A stretch of 64,000 nucleotides of DNA, taken from NCBI RefSeq assembly GCF_002162355.1, contig NZ_CP021434.1:590501-654500 (forward strand), read 5' to 3'. Below, in pieces: positions 1 through 8,075 of this stretch. The stretch comes from Tumebacillus avium. GTDB lineage: Bacteria > Bacillota > Bacilli > Tumebacillales > Tumebacillaceae. The translations under genes and the position numbers were made by a program. The notes under the pieces were generated by a model. That model saw only the letters and a program-made list of their open reading frames with translations. It had not been told where the DNA came from and ran no database searches. The first letter of the stretch is position 1, and every line of letters starts with the position of its first letter.

Positions 1-90
1 AACATATCCCTCTCTCCTAACCTTGAAAGTATCGCCGCAAATGTGATAAGTATAGAATCACATTATAACTCAAGAACGGGATGTGAGACC

Positions 91-306
91 ATGACCCGCA
101 AACGTCGCACACGATCACACGTCATCGCTGATCTCAGCACAAATTTTGTTGAGCGTCATATCCTGCTCTGCAACCATGCGGTACAACGAGTACAGACCGA
201 TTACGGTTACGATCTTCAGATTATCACTTTCGATCACAACGGTGAAATTGAGAACGTTTGATTTATCTGCAACTGAAAGCATCAGACAACATAACCATAT
301 TGTTAA
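91..306 (+). pseudogene. DUF4365-like gene remnant (frameshifted)
   Basis: The reading frame from the ATG at 91 begins MTRKRRTRSHVIADLS and continues with a VERHILLC segment and a YGYDL segment, which I recognise as the conserved N-terminus of DUF4365 proteins. It stops at 261 after GEIENV. The next family motif, YLQLKASD, lies in another frame directly downstream (about 261-290), so at least one frameshift has broken the gene. The rest of the usual domain is missing. DUF4365 has a restriction-endonuclease-like fold and occurs in accessory and defence contexts. That role is family knowledge; here the gene is probably dead. Confidence 0.6.
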
Positions 307-599
307 GTGGCGCAGGCAGCCCATCTTGTTGCAACTCAAGAATCGCTCACCGTTCATTTCAAACCGGATCATCTAGTTGGACGGCGTGTAATCGAACATT
401 TCCGTGAACAGAAAAACCAACTGCACGATTTCTTAAACAGAATGATCGAAGAGAGAGGGCGTGAGGATGTTTGAATAAGAAAGTCAATCTCGAGGACTTA
501 CGAAAAGTCCTTGTGTCACTCGGCTTCAAACAATACAAGTATGAAAATGCATTCTTTTTCAAACACGACCAAAGCGATGGAAACCTCCGAAGCATTTGA
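307..599 (+). pseudogene. Two short overlapping reading frames, probably gene debris
   Basis: A 55-codon frame opens with GTG at 307 and ends with a TGA at 472. A second frame opens with TTG at 471, overlaps that stop, and runs 42 codons to 599 (begins LNKKVNLEDLRKVLVSLGF). Neither has a convincing ribosome binding site. The second faintly resembles the start of HicA-like toxins (DLRKVL.SLGF..FFFKH), but the catalytic His context is not clear. A further in-frame piece ending RLAERHHVHM runs to about 635 in a third frame. I read the stretch as decayed small genes downstream of the DUF4365 remnant; function unknown. Confidence 0.35.
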
Positions 600-631
600 C
601 AGGTTGGCCGAGCGCCATCACGTCCATATGT

Positions 632-661
632 AAAAACGCGTCCCTTACAGGACGCGTTTTT
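632..661 (-). terminator. Rho-independent terminator of the MFS gene
   Basis: An inverted repeat (AACGCGTCC / GGACGCGTT) with A and T runs on either side overlaps the stop codon of the minus-strand MFS gene. It reads as a terminator on both strands. Confidence 0.8.
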
Positions 662-1853
662 CTTGTTTCACAACTGCCCGCGCTTGAAACGATGGCACCA
701 GCATCAACGCCCCCGCCACTAGCAGTGCTCCGCTGATGGCATACACGGCTTCCAGGGAAATGAGGTCTTTCAAATACCCGGCAAACGACATTCCGAGCAC
801 CATCATGCCCATGAAGATCGGGGTGATCGCACCGCCGACGCGGCCCATCAGGGCGGCTTCGGTGTTTTGCATGAGCATGGTCTGGATGCCGACCTGGATG
901 CACGGGTAGACCAATCCCCCGACGATCTGGCATGCAAACGAAAGCGGGATCACCGTCGAGAATCCACCCCCGACCGTACAGACGGCGCTCACCAACAGGC
1001 CGGTCATCAGCAGCGCTTGCGGCTTGACCTTCCGCGCGAACGCCATGATCACCGCCCCGCCGACCAGCATCGCGGCTCCGTTGGCCATCATCAGCCACTG
1101 CATAAATTCCTTGCCCTGCCCGAGTTTCTCCATCGTGACAAACAGCAACAGCGGCGTGATCAACCCAACCGCAAGTCCCGATACGGAAAAAGCAGCACTC
1201 AGCGCCCGCAACGCACGATTTCCTCCGATATAGCGAATGCCCTCTGCCATCTCTGCCAGAAACCCCGCGCCCTTCTGTTCCTGCCGCTCGGCCACATCAC
1301 GCGGCAGGAACAGAAGGATCACACCCGACCCCACAAACAACAGGCAGGTCAACAAGAGCGATACCTCAATCCCATACTTCAGATAAATAAACGTCCCGAC
1401 AATCGGCCCGATCACCATAAAAATCGCGATCAACGACTGAAACAGCGCCATCACGCCTTGCAATTGCTCGCCCGGCACATGCAGTTTGAACAGCTTGGTC
1501 GCCGACGGCTGGGAAAATTGGGACAAGCTCGCCGACACAAACGTCCCCAGCAGCAACGCCAGCCAGAATCCCTGCTGGAGCACCAGCAACACTACCCCGA
1601 CCGACACAGCCGACAACAGGTCGCTCCAGACCATCGTCCGTTTCGGCTGCCAGCGGTCGGCAAACGTTCCGGCGATGATCGCGAACAGGAAGATCGGCGC
1701 GAACTCCACCACCGAGATCATCGACACATAAAACGCATCGTTCTTCGTCACATCGGTGACGTACAGCAAAATGGCAAAATTCCTTATCCATACCCCGAGC
1801 TGCAACAGCACGCGGGACAAGATGACCGTTCGAACATAGCGATTTGAAAACAT
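645..1853 (-). CDS. MFS transporter
   Basis: This is a 402-residue protein with about twelve hydrophobic segments spread over its whole length, typical of major facilitator superfamily exporters of the MFS_3 / macrolide-efflux type. The start ATG at 1853 follows a GGAGAG-type ribosome binding site. It lies 27 bases downstream of the DUF6530-like gene on the same strand, so both are probably one transcript from the strong promoter at 2453-2481 and end at the hairpin over its stop codon. The substrate cannot be told from sequence. A basic tail (VVKQEKRVL) is expected to be cytoplasmic. A drug or metabolite efflux role is inferred. Confidence 0.85.
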   Translation of the reverse strand: MFSNRYVRTVILSRVLLQLGVWIRNFAILLYVTDVTKNDAFYVSMISVVEFAPIFLFAIIAGTFADRWQPKRTMVWSDLLSAVSVGVVLLVLQQGFWLALLLGTFVSASLSQFSQPSATKLFKLHVPGEQLQGVMALFQSLIAIFMVIGPIVGTFIYLKYGIEVSLLLTCLLFVGSGVILLFLPRDVAERQEQKGAGFLAEMAEGIRYIGGNRALRALSAAFSVSGLAVGLITPLLLFVTMEKLGQGKEFMQWLMMANGAAMLVGGAVIMAFARKVKPQALLMTGLLVSAVCTVGGGFSTVIPLSFACQIVGGLVYPCIQVGIQTMLMQNTEAALMGRVGGAITPIFMGMMVLGMSFAGYLKDLISLEAVYAISGALLVAGALMLVPSFQARAVVKQEKRVL

Positions 1854-1880
1854 ACCCGATGTCTCCCCATTTCGCTCTCC

Positions 1881-2381
1881 TTAGTAACCCATTTCCTTCA
1901 AAATTCTCGACAGCATGCGCAAGCGCTCCCCATTCAGCTCATCATCTTCACTGAGCGCCTGGCTGAACAGTTTGATATCCTCGTTGATCCGCTCGTTATC
2001 GGTGCAGACTTCCACCGTCATCGCATCCCCTTGCAGGCCAACGCGGTCGATGACCGGATTTTGGGGATCATACAGGTGTTCATAACGATACGCCTCACGG
2101 AAATGCTGCATCGACCGGCAGACCAGAATCGCCAGGTCCAACACACGGTGCAGCGGCAATTCTTCCGACTGTCTCGACCATTTTCCGCTGGTGTGACGCC
2201 AAACTTTTGCTGAGATCTCCACCTTGCCCCGGTCATTCCACTGCGCCAACCCGACCGACAGCCCCTTCGCATCCGACACCGGCGCATAGCGGCCGTCTAC
2301 CTTTTGATAATCCTCCGCAACGACCACCGGCTTGTGCTTGAGCGTCGTTGGGATCGGCATTTTTTCGTTTGTGTTGTCCAT
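1881..2381 (-). CDS. DUF6530-like protein
   Basis: This is a 166-residue soluble protein without signal peptide or membrane segment. The block from about residue 10 (IPTTLKHKPVVVAEDY) through KGLSVGLAQWNDRG and WRHTSGKWSRQSEELPLHR matches what I remember as DUF6530, a family of unknown function. The ATG at 2381 has a GGAGGAG ribosome binding site nine bases upstream. It is the first gene of a two-gene unit with the MFS transporter. Its promoter is followed by three tandem repeats in the untranslated leader, so expression is probably controlled by a repressor. No biochemical role is known to me. Confidence 0.7.
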   Translation of the reverse strand: MDNTNEKMPIPTTLKHKPVVVAEDYQKVDGRYAPVSDAKGLSVGLAQWNDRGKVEISAKVWRHTSGKWSRQSEELPLHRVLDLAILVCRSMQHFREAYRYEHLYDPQNPVIDRVGLQGDAMTVEVCTDNERINEDIKLFSQALSEDDELNGERLRMLSRILKEMGY

Positions 2382-2400
2382 GTTTTTCTCCTCCGTCAGA

Positions 2401-2448
2401 TTCAGTGAATTACTGATTTAGTGAATTACTGATTTAGTGAATTACTGA
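2401..2448 (-). repeat. Three tandem 16-bp repeats in the DUF6530 leader
   Basis: The unit TTTAGTGAATTACTGA occurs three times head to tail at 2401-2416 (one mismatch), 2417-2432 and 2433-2448. Each unit contains the imperfect dyad AGTGAATTACT. The array begins a few bases downstream of the -10 box of the minus-strand promoter, so it covers the transcription start and leader. That is the usual place for repressor binding. The operator role is inferred; the repeats are read directly. Confidence 0.75.
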
Positions 2449-2452
2449 TGTC

Positions 2453-2481
2453 AGTATATCCACACCCTTGCCTTTTGTCAA
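2453..2481 (-). promoter_or_regulatory. Sigma-A promoter of the DUF6530-MFS operon
   Basis: On the minus strand a perfect -35 box TTGACA (2476-2481) is followed after 17 bases by TATACT (2453-2458). This is one of the best consensus promoters in the window. Confidence 0.8.
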
Positions 2482-2554
2482 CAAATGGTTTCCGTAAATT
2501 TACAATTGTGGTAACATACCCACTAGAGAGACAAAAGGAAGGGGACGAAACGAC

Positions 2555-2746
2555 ATGGCCTTGGAAATGAGAAGCGCATGTGAACGTTGCACCACTTCGA
2601 TCGCGGAAACGGTAGACGCCTATATCTGCGTGCATGAATGCACCTTCTGCGCTCCCTGCACAGAAGAAATGGACAACGTCTGCCCGAACTGCGGCGGCGA
2701 ACTGGTCAGAAGACCGAAAGCGCCGAAGACGGCTTGTTCCTTATAA
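2555..2746 (+). CDS. DUF1272 small zinc-ribbon-like protein
   Basis: This is a 63-residue protein rich in paired cysteines: CERC near residue 9, then CVHECTFCAPC, then CPNCGG near residue 44. The order and the ending GGELVRRPK match DUF1272 proteins, which probably bind zinc through four CxxC-like pairs. The ATG at 2555 is preceded by AGGAAGGGG. The gene stands alone, divergent from the DUF6530-MFS unit, and ends at a strong hairpin. The family function is unknown. The assignment is fairly sure because length and cysteine spacing agree with the family. Confidence 0.85.
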   Translation: MALEMRSACERCTTSIAETVDAYICVHECTFCAPCTEEMDNVCPNCGGELVRRPKAPKTACSL

Positions 2747-2753
2747 GTAAAAA

Positions 2754-2797
2754 AGATCCCCTGCTGCCAGGCTCGGCTGCGGGGATCTTTTTTTATT
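2754..2797 (+). terminator. Terminator after the DUF1272 gene
   Basis: A GATCCCC...GGGGATC hairpin is followed by a run of T. It lies eight bases after the stop codon. Confidence 0.8.
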
Positions 2798-2840
2798 TTC
2801 ATGCTACAATTGCCCAATATAGGAAAGGAGTATCAACCTC

Positions 2841-3668
2841 ATGATCCTCTTCAGCAACGAGCACCTTACCGTCTTCCAAAGCGCCCTCTTTCAGATAAAT
2901 TCGGCTGTGCTGGCCTTCGATGATTTTGTTTTGGTCGTGGACCCGGCCTGCTTGCCGCATGAGATTCGTGAAATTCAGTCGCATGTTGCGTCCATTCGCG
3001 GCAACAAGGACCTCTATGTCTTGTTTACGCATGGTGATTTTGATCATATCATCGGCTTTAACGCATTCCCGGACGCGAAGACGATCGGCAGTTGGGAAAT
3101 GCTGCATCACCCCAAGAAGGAGCATAAGCTCAAGCTGATTCGCGAGTTTGACGCGACCTACTATCTCACACGCGACTATGAGATCGAGTTCCCCCGACTG
3201 GATCTCGTGATCGAAAAAGATGCCGAGCAGCTCACGATCGGTACGACGACGCTGACTTTCTACAAAGCGCCCGGACACACAGCCGACAGCCTGTACACCG
3301 TGATCGACTCGCTGGGCGTGTTTTTGACGGGCGATTACTTGTCCGATTTTGAACTCCCGTTTATCTACCACAGCGCGGTGGACTATGAGCAGACGATCCG
3401 CAAGGCTCAGCAAATACTCGACAACCACCCGGTGCAAATCCTCATCCCCGGACATGGACAGACCACAGACAGCCGCACCGACATGACCGGGAGGATCGCA
3501 ACTGCCTTCGATTACCTCGACCGCCTCAAGCAAGCGGTGCTCTCCGACGATGAAGCGACGATCAGGCAGCTCGAAGGTGAATTTCAATTTTACTCGCCCA
3601 TGACGGTGGAATGCCATCAGGAAAACGTCAACATCATACGGCGAGAATATCGCCAAGGTCTCGACTAG
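2841..3668 (+). CDS. MBL-fold metallo-hydrolase
   Basis: This 275-residue protein carries the metallo-beta-lactamase signature HGDFDH (H64, D66, D68, H69), later GHTADS, GDYLSD and GHG near residue 206, which supply the other metal ligands. The start ATG follows AGGAAAGGAG with good spacing. Such stand-alone hydrolases cleave thioesters, lactones or phosphodiesters using two metal ions; the substrate cannot be decided. It is cytosolic, with no signal peptide. The next gene in the same direction begins 80 bases later, so co-transcription is possible. Confidence 0.85.
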   Translation: MILFSNEHLTVFQSALFQINSAVLAFDDFVLVVDPACLPHEIREIQSHVASIRGNKDLYVLFTHGDFDHIIGFNAFPDAKTIGSWEMLHHPKKEHKLKLIREFDATYYLTRDYEIEFPRLDLVIEKDAEQLTIGTTTLTFYKAPGHTADSLYTVIDSLGVFLTGDYLSDFELPFIYHSAVDYEQTIRKAQQILDNHPVQILIPGHGQTTDSRTDMTGRIATAFDYLDRLKQAVLSDDEATIRQLEGEFQFYSPMTVECHQENVNIIRREYRQGLD

Positions 3669-3748
3669 AAGAGCAAGATCGAGGACGATTTCCGGCTCTG
3701 CCCCTTGCTATAGTGATGACAACACACCACACTACAGGGGGCAAGAAC

Positions 3749-4518
3749 ATGAACCACTCCATTCAGAGATTTCATGAACTCCATACAGGCAGCGAACTTT
3801 TGTTTTTGGGAAACGCGTGGGATTTGTTGTCCGCGTTGGCGCTTGAAAAAGCCGGATTCCAAGCGATCGGCACGACCAGTTGGGGGATCGCCAACAGTCT
3901 GGGCTGTCAGGACGGTGAGCAGATCAGCTTTGCTGACAACCTCAAGGTGATCCAGCAGATCGTCGAGCACGTAAAAATTCCCGTCTCCGCCGATCTCGAA
4001 GCCGGCTATTCGGACGACCCGCAGCAGATCGTCGACAACGTGCTGCAAGTCGCGCAGGCAGGAGCAGCCGGCATCAATCTGGAAGACTCCTTCAAACACA
4101 GCTCTGGCCTGCGCAACATCAAGCAACACAGTGCCCTGTTAGCAAAAATCCGGACTGCGCTTGATCAAAATGGCTTTGGCGGATTTTTCATCAATGCCCG
4201 CATCGACACCTATTTGCAGCAGCCAGATCCGCTGACCGAATCGATCACCCGCGCCCAGGCATATGCGGAAGCTGGAGCAAGCGGAGTCTTCCTGCCAGCT
4301 TGCAGGATGAAGAACACATCCAAACGATTGTATCCGCCATCCATGTGCCGTTAAATCTCCTGTCGCTTCCGGGGCTCACGAATGTCCAGCGTCTGCACGA
4401 GCTTGGCGTGAAGCGGTTTAGTTTTGGCAATGCGTTTTCCGATCAGGTGATTGCACACATGGAAGCCTGTTCCGCCGCCCTCTTCGCGGCGCAAGACACG
4501 GCGATTTTATATAAGTAG
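3749..4518 (+). pseudogene. Isocitrate lyase / PEP mutase family protein, frameshifted
   Basis: The frame from the ATG at 3749 (ribosome binding site AGGGGGC) gives a protein of the phosphoenolpyruvate mutase / isocitrate lyase superfamily. It has GNAWD near the start, TTSWGIA, SADLEAGYSD, the metal-binding GINLEDS segment and FINARID. The frame is lost at about 4302 after GVFLPA. The missing C-terminal third (QDEEHIQTIV to the stop at 4518) continues in the +1 frame. Restoring one G in CCAGCTTGCAG would give the expected PGLQDEEH. Thus one base is missing, either a real mutation or an assembly error. The intact family cleaves or forms C-C or C-P bonds in oxaloacetate-like substrates. Confidence 0.85.
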
Positions 4519-4539
4519 ACTCGGAGGTGAGCAGGAAGT

Positions 4540-5106
4540 ATGACGACGATCAATCTATCCTTTGCAGAGATGTTTGAGAAAATCATCGCGTGTGACAGCT
4601 CGTATGACGGTTTGTTCTATACGGCTGTGAAAACGACTAAGATTTATTGCCGTCCTTCCTGCAAAGCCAGAAAGCCCAAACAGGTGAACGTCCAGTTTTA
4701 CTACACGGTGCCCGAGGTGGAACAAGCCGGTTACCGGGCCTGCAAACGATGCCAGCCGACCAGGGACATGACTCCGCAGATGGCGCTGATCACCAGCGCC
4801 ATGGCTTTTCTGGTCGAGCATTACAAACAAAAGCTCGTCCTGCAGGATATCGCAGCCTCTGTTGGCGTCAGTCCGTTCCATCTGGAAAGACTGTTCAAAC
4901 AGCTGACCTCCGAAACGCCCCGCGCCTACTTAGAAAAATACCGTGTCGACAAGGCGGCCCACCTGATCGCCAACTCCACACTCACCAATCTGGAGATCTG
5001 CTACGAAGTTGGCTTTCAGAGCCCCTCCAATTTTTACAAAGCCTTTCGCCGGATCAAGCAGTGTTCGCCGGGAGAGTATCGTGAGCGTTTTCATGAGACT
5101 CAATAA
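4540..5106 (+). CDS. adaA: AdaA-type methylphosphotriester sensor and AraC-family activator
   Basis: This 188-residue protein joins an Ada N-terminal zinc domain (C37, C41, C68 and C71 in YCRPSCKAR and ACKRCQP) to an AraC helix-turn-helix pair (about residues 85-185). In the family, the first cysteine takes a methyl group from DNA methylphosphotriesters and this turns the protein into an activator of alkylation-repair genes. It lacks the O6-methylguanine transferase domain of E. coli Ada, as AdaA of Bacillus does. No adaB or alkA lies next to it here. The start ATG follows GGAGGTGAG, and a hairpin follows the stop. Confidence 0.88.
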   Translation: MTTINLSFAEMFEKIIACDSSYDGLFYTAVKTTKIYCRPSCKARKPKQVNVQFYYTVPEVEQAGYRACKRCQPTRDMTPQMALITSAMAFLVEHYKQKLVLQDIAASVGVSPFHLERLFKQLTSETPRAYLEKYRVDKAAHLIANSTLTNLEICYEVGFQSPSNFYKAFRRIKQCSPGEYRERFHETQ

Positions 5107-5138
5107 AAAACAACGACTTCAGCCAAGTCGTTGTTTTC
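5105..5138 (+). terminator. Terminator after adaA
   Basis: AACAACGACTT / AAGTCGTTGTT hairpin with a T-rich 3' side, directly after the stop codon. The flanking A run lets it also serve the minus strand. Confidence 0.8.
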
Positions 5139-5151
5139 GGCGTTTATGAAA

Positions 5152-5534
5152 CTAAACCTCTTGATTCAGCTCGATCAAATTCCCCGCCGGGTCGCGGAAA
5201 TAGGCGACACGCATCCCAAATTCGGGCGTGTCATGCGGCGCTTTGATAACCAGCGCGTCTTTGCTTTTCAACTGCTCATACGCTGCATCCACGTTCTCAA
5301 CCCGCAAAATGATCGCGACACGATCCCGCCCGCTGAATTCCTGCGACTCCCCAGGAGCTTCGCCAGTTGTATTGACCATCAGCGGCTCCCGTGCCCGATT
5401 GACGCTCCCCCTTTGAAACTTGGCAAACGGTGTGGTCTCATCCCGTGTCGTACTTTGAATCCAATCGCGTCGTGGTAAACAGAAAGCATTCTTGAACATT
5501 CGGCACCAGCAAATCGCACATGAGAAAGTTCCAA
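5152..5534 (-). pseudogene. VOC (glyoxalase-like) family gene with several frameshifts
   Basis: The last 70 residues in one frame are clearly a vicinal-oxygen-chelate C-terminal half (VAIILRVENVDAAYEQL, then VAYFRDPAGNLIELNQ). The expected N-terminal parts occur in order but in changing frames: LELSHVR from a TTG at 5534 behind a GAGGAG site, then LVPNVQECF, then YHDAIGFKVRHG, then DETTPFAKFQ. At least three indels are needed to rejoin them, too many for a sequencing slip, so I call it a pseudogene. Intact relatives are metal-dependent lyases, dioxygenases or resistance proteins. Confidence 0.8.
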
Positions 5535-5578
5535 GTGATTCACTCCTCAAAAATCCTAACTGACTCTATCTGACTTAC

Positions 5579-7099
5579 TTATTGATCTTTCTCACTAGCA
5601 GGCGACTTATCTTCACTGAATTGTTCGATCAAACTATTTCGAATTAAACTTTCAAAATGCACAAGCACCGTTTGAATCAAACTCCTAATTCTTGTTTCAT
5701 CTTTTAACGGGGCTTCTTGGCTTTTCCAAATAACTTCTTTTTCGATTAGTTCGAAATTGTCGAAGTCCAAATTTTTATATCTACCGTAGTAATACAGCAC
5801 TTTTAACTCTGCTTTAGAGAAAGCAAATGTTATTTCGCAGTTAAAAGGTTTGATGTTTGGATAATCCGATTTCGGAGATGCGAATATTTGAATTACTTTG
5901 AACGGTACATCTAAAGTAATATCAAAAGCTTCGACAAATGCTTTTCTCACTTTCTTTTTTACTGTCCTATTACCAGAAGGATTGAAAAACGAATTTACAG
6001 ATCTCCTGAAATCACTTATTGGATCCCATTTAGGGTAAACGATTGGCTCGTCGACTTGAATCTCGACCTCCTTTTCTTCTTCAACAAATTCCACAAAATA
6101 GTCCCGATTTCTCTTGCTTAAAGAATTGGCTATTATATCTAACTTTGGCAAACTCTCTAATTCATTATAGAATTTCACTTCGACGTTATATAGTTCATTT
6201 ACATCTTCAGATAGTTGAAATGCCAGTACTTCCTCCTTTATTATCTCAAACTTTTCCACTACTTCTTCTTTCGACTTACAATACCTTAGTGCGTCTTGCT
6301 GAATTCTATCCTTCAAAGTCAACGAATGATTCATTGACGATTCCTCAATTTCAAGGTATTGATCTAACATTTTCTTCATTTTTACCTTCAAATCATTTGA
6401 TACACGGCAAAAGGTTTCAGTATTCTTGGCTTGCATGACAAATAAGGGCGTTTGTTCAGGAGTCTTATTAAAATCATCTGCTAAGTAGTCCATAATATCT
6501 TTATATCTAATGTCCGACTCATCATCATGATTAATGATCGCTGAAATAAAACTTTCCGTAAAATAACTTAATGATTTCGCAAAGGATGACTGATTTGATT
6601 GTGATGAGAACATAAAATAACAGTTACTAAATACCTTCTTGCTTTCAGATACGGTTTTTCTCAGTTCTTCATCATTATAGTCTTTTACATAAGTAACACC
6701 AGACTGACATGCATCAACCACTTTTATTGTTAACTTTGGACTCAGAGTGCGTAATAAATTATCTAATTCTGTATTCTCAAGTGCAGTTGTTTTTCTACGT
6801 TCTGGGTTAAAGTCACTTAATAAAAAATAGAACTCATTCTCATAAAATTGGCCATGACCAGTATAATAGAAAAATACCTCCTCTACTTCCTCTTCTCCAC
6901 CCTCTAAACCCTTAATAAAATCAGCAAGCTGCCCCTTAACTTGTTTGCTATTAGTATCTTTGTTGATGGAAAGTACTTTTTGAAATCTACCGGTCGATTC
7001 CAACAACTGTCTTATTACATTAGTATCATTCAAACATCCAGGCAGATTATTCTTGGGGTCGATATAATCACTTACACCGATCAAAATAGCAATGTTCAT
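5579..7099 (-). CDS. Caspase-like (peptidase C14) protein
   Basis: This 506-residue protein begins MNIAILIGVSDY, typical of bacterial caspase-fold proteases. The catalytic dyad is visible as H82 in YYTGHGQ and C131 in VDACQSG. The protease domain covers about residues 1-235. The remaining 270 residues are charged and helical, end in a cysteine-free domain, and I do not recognise them; no membrane segment is evident. The start follows GAGGTGAG. Base composition is much more AT-rich than the neighbours, which suggests transfer. Bacterial caspases usually act as effectors of abortive infection or as regulated processing proteases. A defence role is inferred from composition and the HNH neighbour, not shown. 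Confidence 0.85.
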   Translation of the reverse strand: MNIAILIGVSDYIDPKNNLPGCLNDTNVIRQLLESTGRFQKVLSINKDTNSKQVKGQLADFIKGLEGGEEEVEEVFFYYTGHGQFYENEFYFLLSDFNPERRKTTALENTELDNLLRTLSPKLTIKVVDACQSGVTYVKDYNDEELRKTVSESKKVFSNCYFMFSSQSNQSSFAKSLSYFTESFISAIINHDDESDIRYKDIMDYLADDFNKTPEQTPLFVMQAKNTETFCRVSNDLKVKMKKMLDQYLEIEESSMNHSLTLKDRIQQDALRYCKSKEEVVEKFEIIKEEVLAFQLSEDVNELYNVEVKFYNELESLPKLDIIANSLSKRNRDYFVEFVEEEKEVEIQVDEPIVYPKWDPISDFRRSVNSFFNPSGNRTVKKKVRKAFVEAFDITLDVPFKVIQIFASPKSDYPNIKPFNCEITFAFSKAELKVLYYYGRYKNLDFDNFELIEKEVIWKSQEAPLKDETRIRSLIQTVLVHFESLIRNSLIEQFSEDKSPASEKDQ

Positions 7100-7166
7100 G
7101 AGCTCACCTCTTCCTCATCATCATCATATGTTATATATGTTTCCCAAAGAGAAACTGTATAAACCA

Positions 7167-7194
7167 TTAATATCAGATTTATCTATTCTCTCAA
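7167..7194 (-). promoter_or_regulatory. Probable promoter of the caspase-like gene
   Basis: On the minus strand TTGAGA (7189-7194) is followed after 16 bases by TATTAA (7167-7172). The leader to the start codon is about 65 bases. The 249 bases between the caspase and HNH genes hold no other readable gene. Confidence 0.45.
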
Positions 7195-7348
7195 CACACT
7201 ATTTGAACGATACTTTCAAGTAGACACTTTGAAGGTGCAAAGCTGAGTGTTGATCCACTTTTGAATATATTTTTTTAAGGTATGAGTAACCAGCACCCAC
7301 GACGGATTAAAGAAATTCTGCGATTTTCGACTGGTTTTGAAATGTATG

Positions 7349-7996
7349 CTAACCTAATAAGTGTGGAGGTGCGAATTCTTGTGGATCAAAAGGACCATCA
7401 TAGCCTGTCATTAATACCTTCAATGACCAATTGCCGAGGGCTGTGTACCACTCGATCGGAGCTACTCTCCATATTTCGTGTGCGATTCTGATCCTACTAG
7501 ACTGAAGCTGACCCAACCTGTCTGTGATCTCATAATATCCTTGATACCAATTAAAAAAGTCAAGAACTATATCGCTTAGATAATAGAACTCATTCTCCGG
7601 CAGCTCTCTTTCCTTTGCATCATCGGCTAGCAACCCGTATAAATAAGCAATATAATCCGGATCGTCCCCGCCCCGTTCATTCAATCGCTCTTCTTGCTCT
7701 GGTCGTTTATTAAAAGCTTCGTGTACTTTTTTATGACATGTGTTGCAAAGAGTGATCCCATTTCCGAGTTCAAACATACCTAATGGACATACCACTTTTC
7801 GGAGTATATGATGAGCCTGAATTCCCATTTTACTTTCACAATTGACGCATCGGTGGCCATCTCGCTCTTTTATGAAACGGCTCCATAATTGAAGACACCA
7901 CTTTTCAGATCGTTTCTTCCGTAATGCGTTCTTAAGACGAGAAAGATGCATCTTGATAGTGTCTATATTTGCCTCCTGTTTTACTTGCTTTGACAA
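7349..7996 (-). CDS. HNH endonuclease family protein
   Basis: This 215-residue protein has a basic N-terminus and an HNH nuclease core at about residues 40-95: CVNC (C50, C53), AHHILRK (H62, H63), GNGITLCNTCHKKVH (N79, C84, C87, H88, H92). The two CxxC pairs form the structural zinc site and the histidines the metal-dependent nuclease site. The C-terminal 110 residues are acidic and aromatic-rich and are not recognised. The start is a TTG at 7996 behind GGAGGA. It lies upstream of the caspase gene on the same strand and shares its lower GC. It could be a defence nuclease or a remnant of a mobile element. Confidence 0.8.
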   Translation of the reverse strand: MSKQVKQEANIDTIKMHLSRLKNALRKKRSEKWCLQLWSRFIKERDGHRCVNCESKMGIQAHHILRKVVCPLGMFELGNGITLCNTCHKKVHEAFNKRPEQEERLNERGGDDPDYIAYLYGLLADDAKERELPENEFYYLSDIVLDFFNWYQGYYEITDRLGQLQSSRIRIAHEIWRVAPIEWYTALGNWSLKVLMTGYDGPFDPQEFAPPHLLG

Positions 7997-8075
7997 AACG
8001 CTATCCTCCTTCCCATTTTACGCTACGAACAATTCAAAAACCGCCCCCGAAATTCATGAGAGCGGCTGGCAGGTG

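Noticed and set aside
867-1847. Long plus-strand frame opposite the first MFS gene
   Set aside because: Low-complexity Arg/His/Gln composition and no ribosome binding site; the minus strand has clear membrane helices and a good start.
2401-2448. Possible CRISPR remnant
   Set aside because: Three 16-bp units without spacers in a promoter leader fit operator repeats, not CRISPR.
23-7217. CTTGAAAGTATCG at about 22-34 and its reverse complement at about 7205-7217 as ends of a mobile element
   Set aside because: A 13-base match alone is too short. No transposase, target duplication or extended inverted repeat supports an element.
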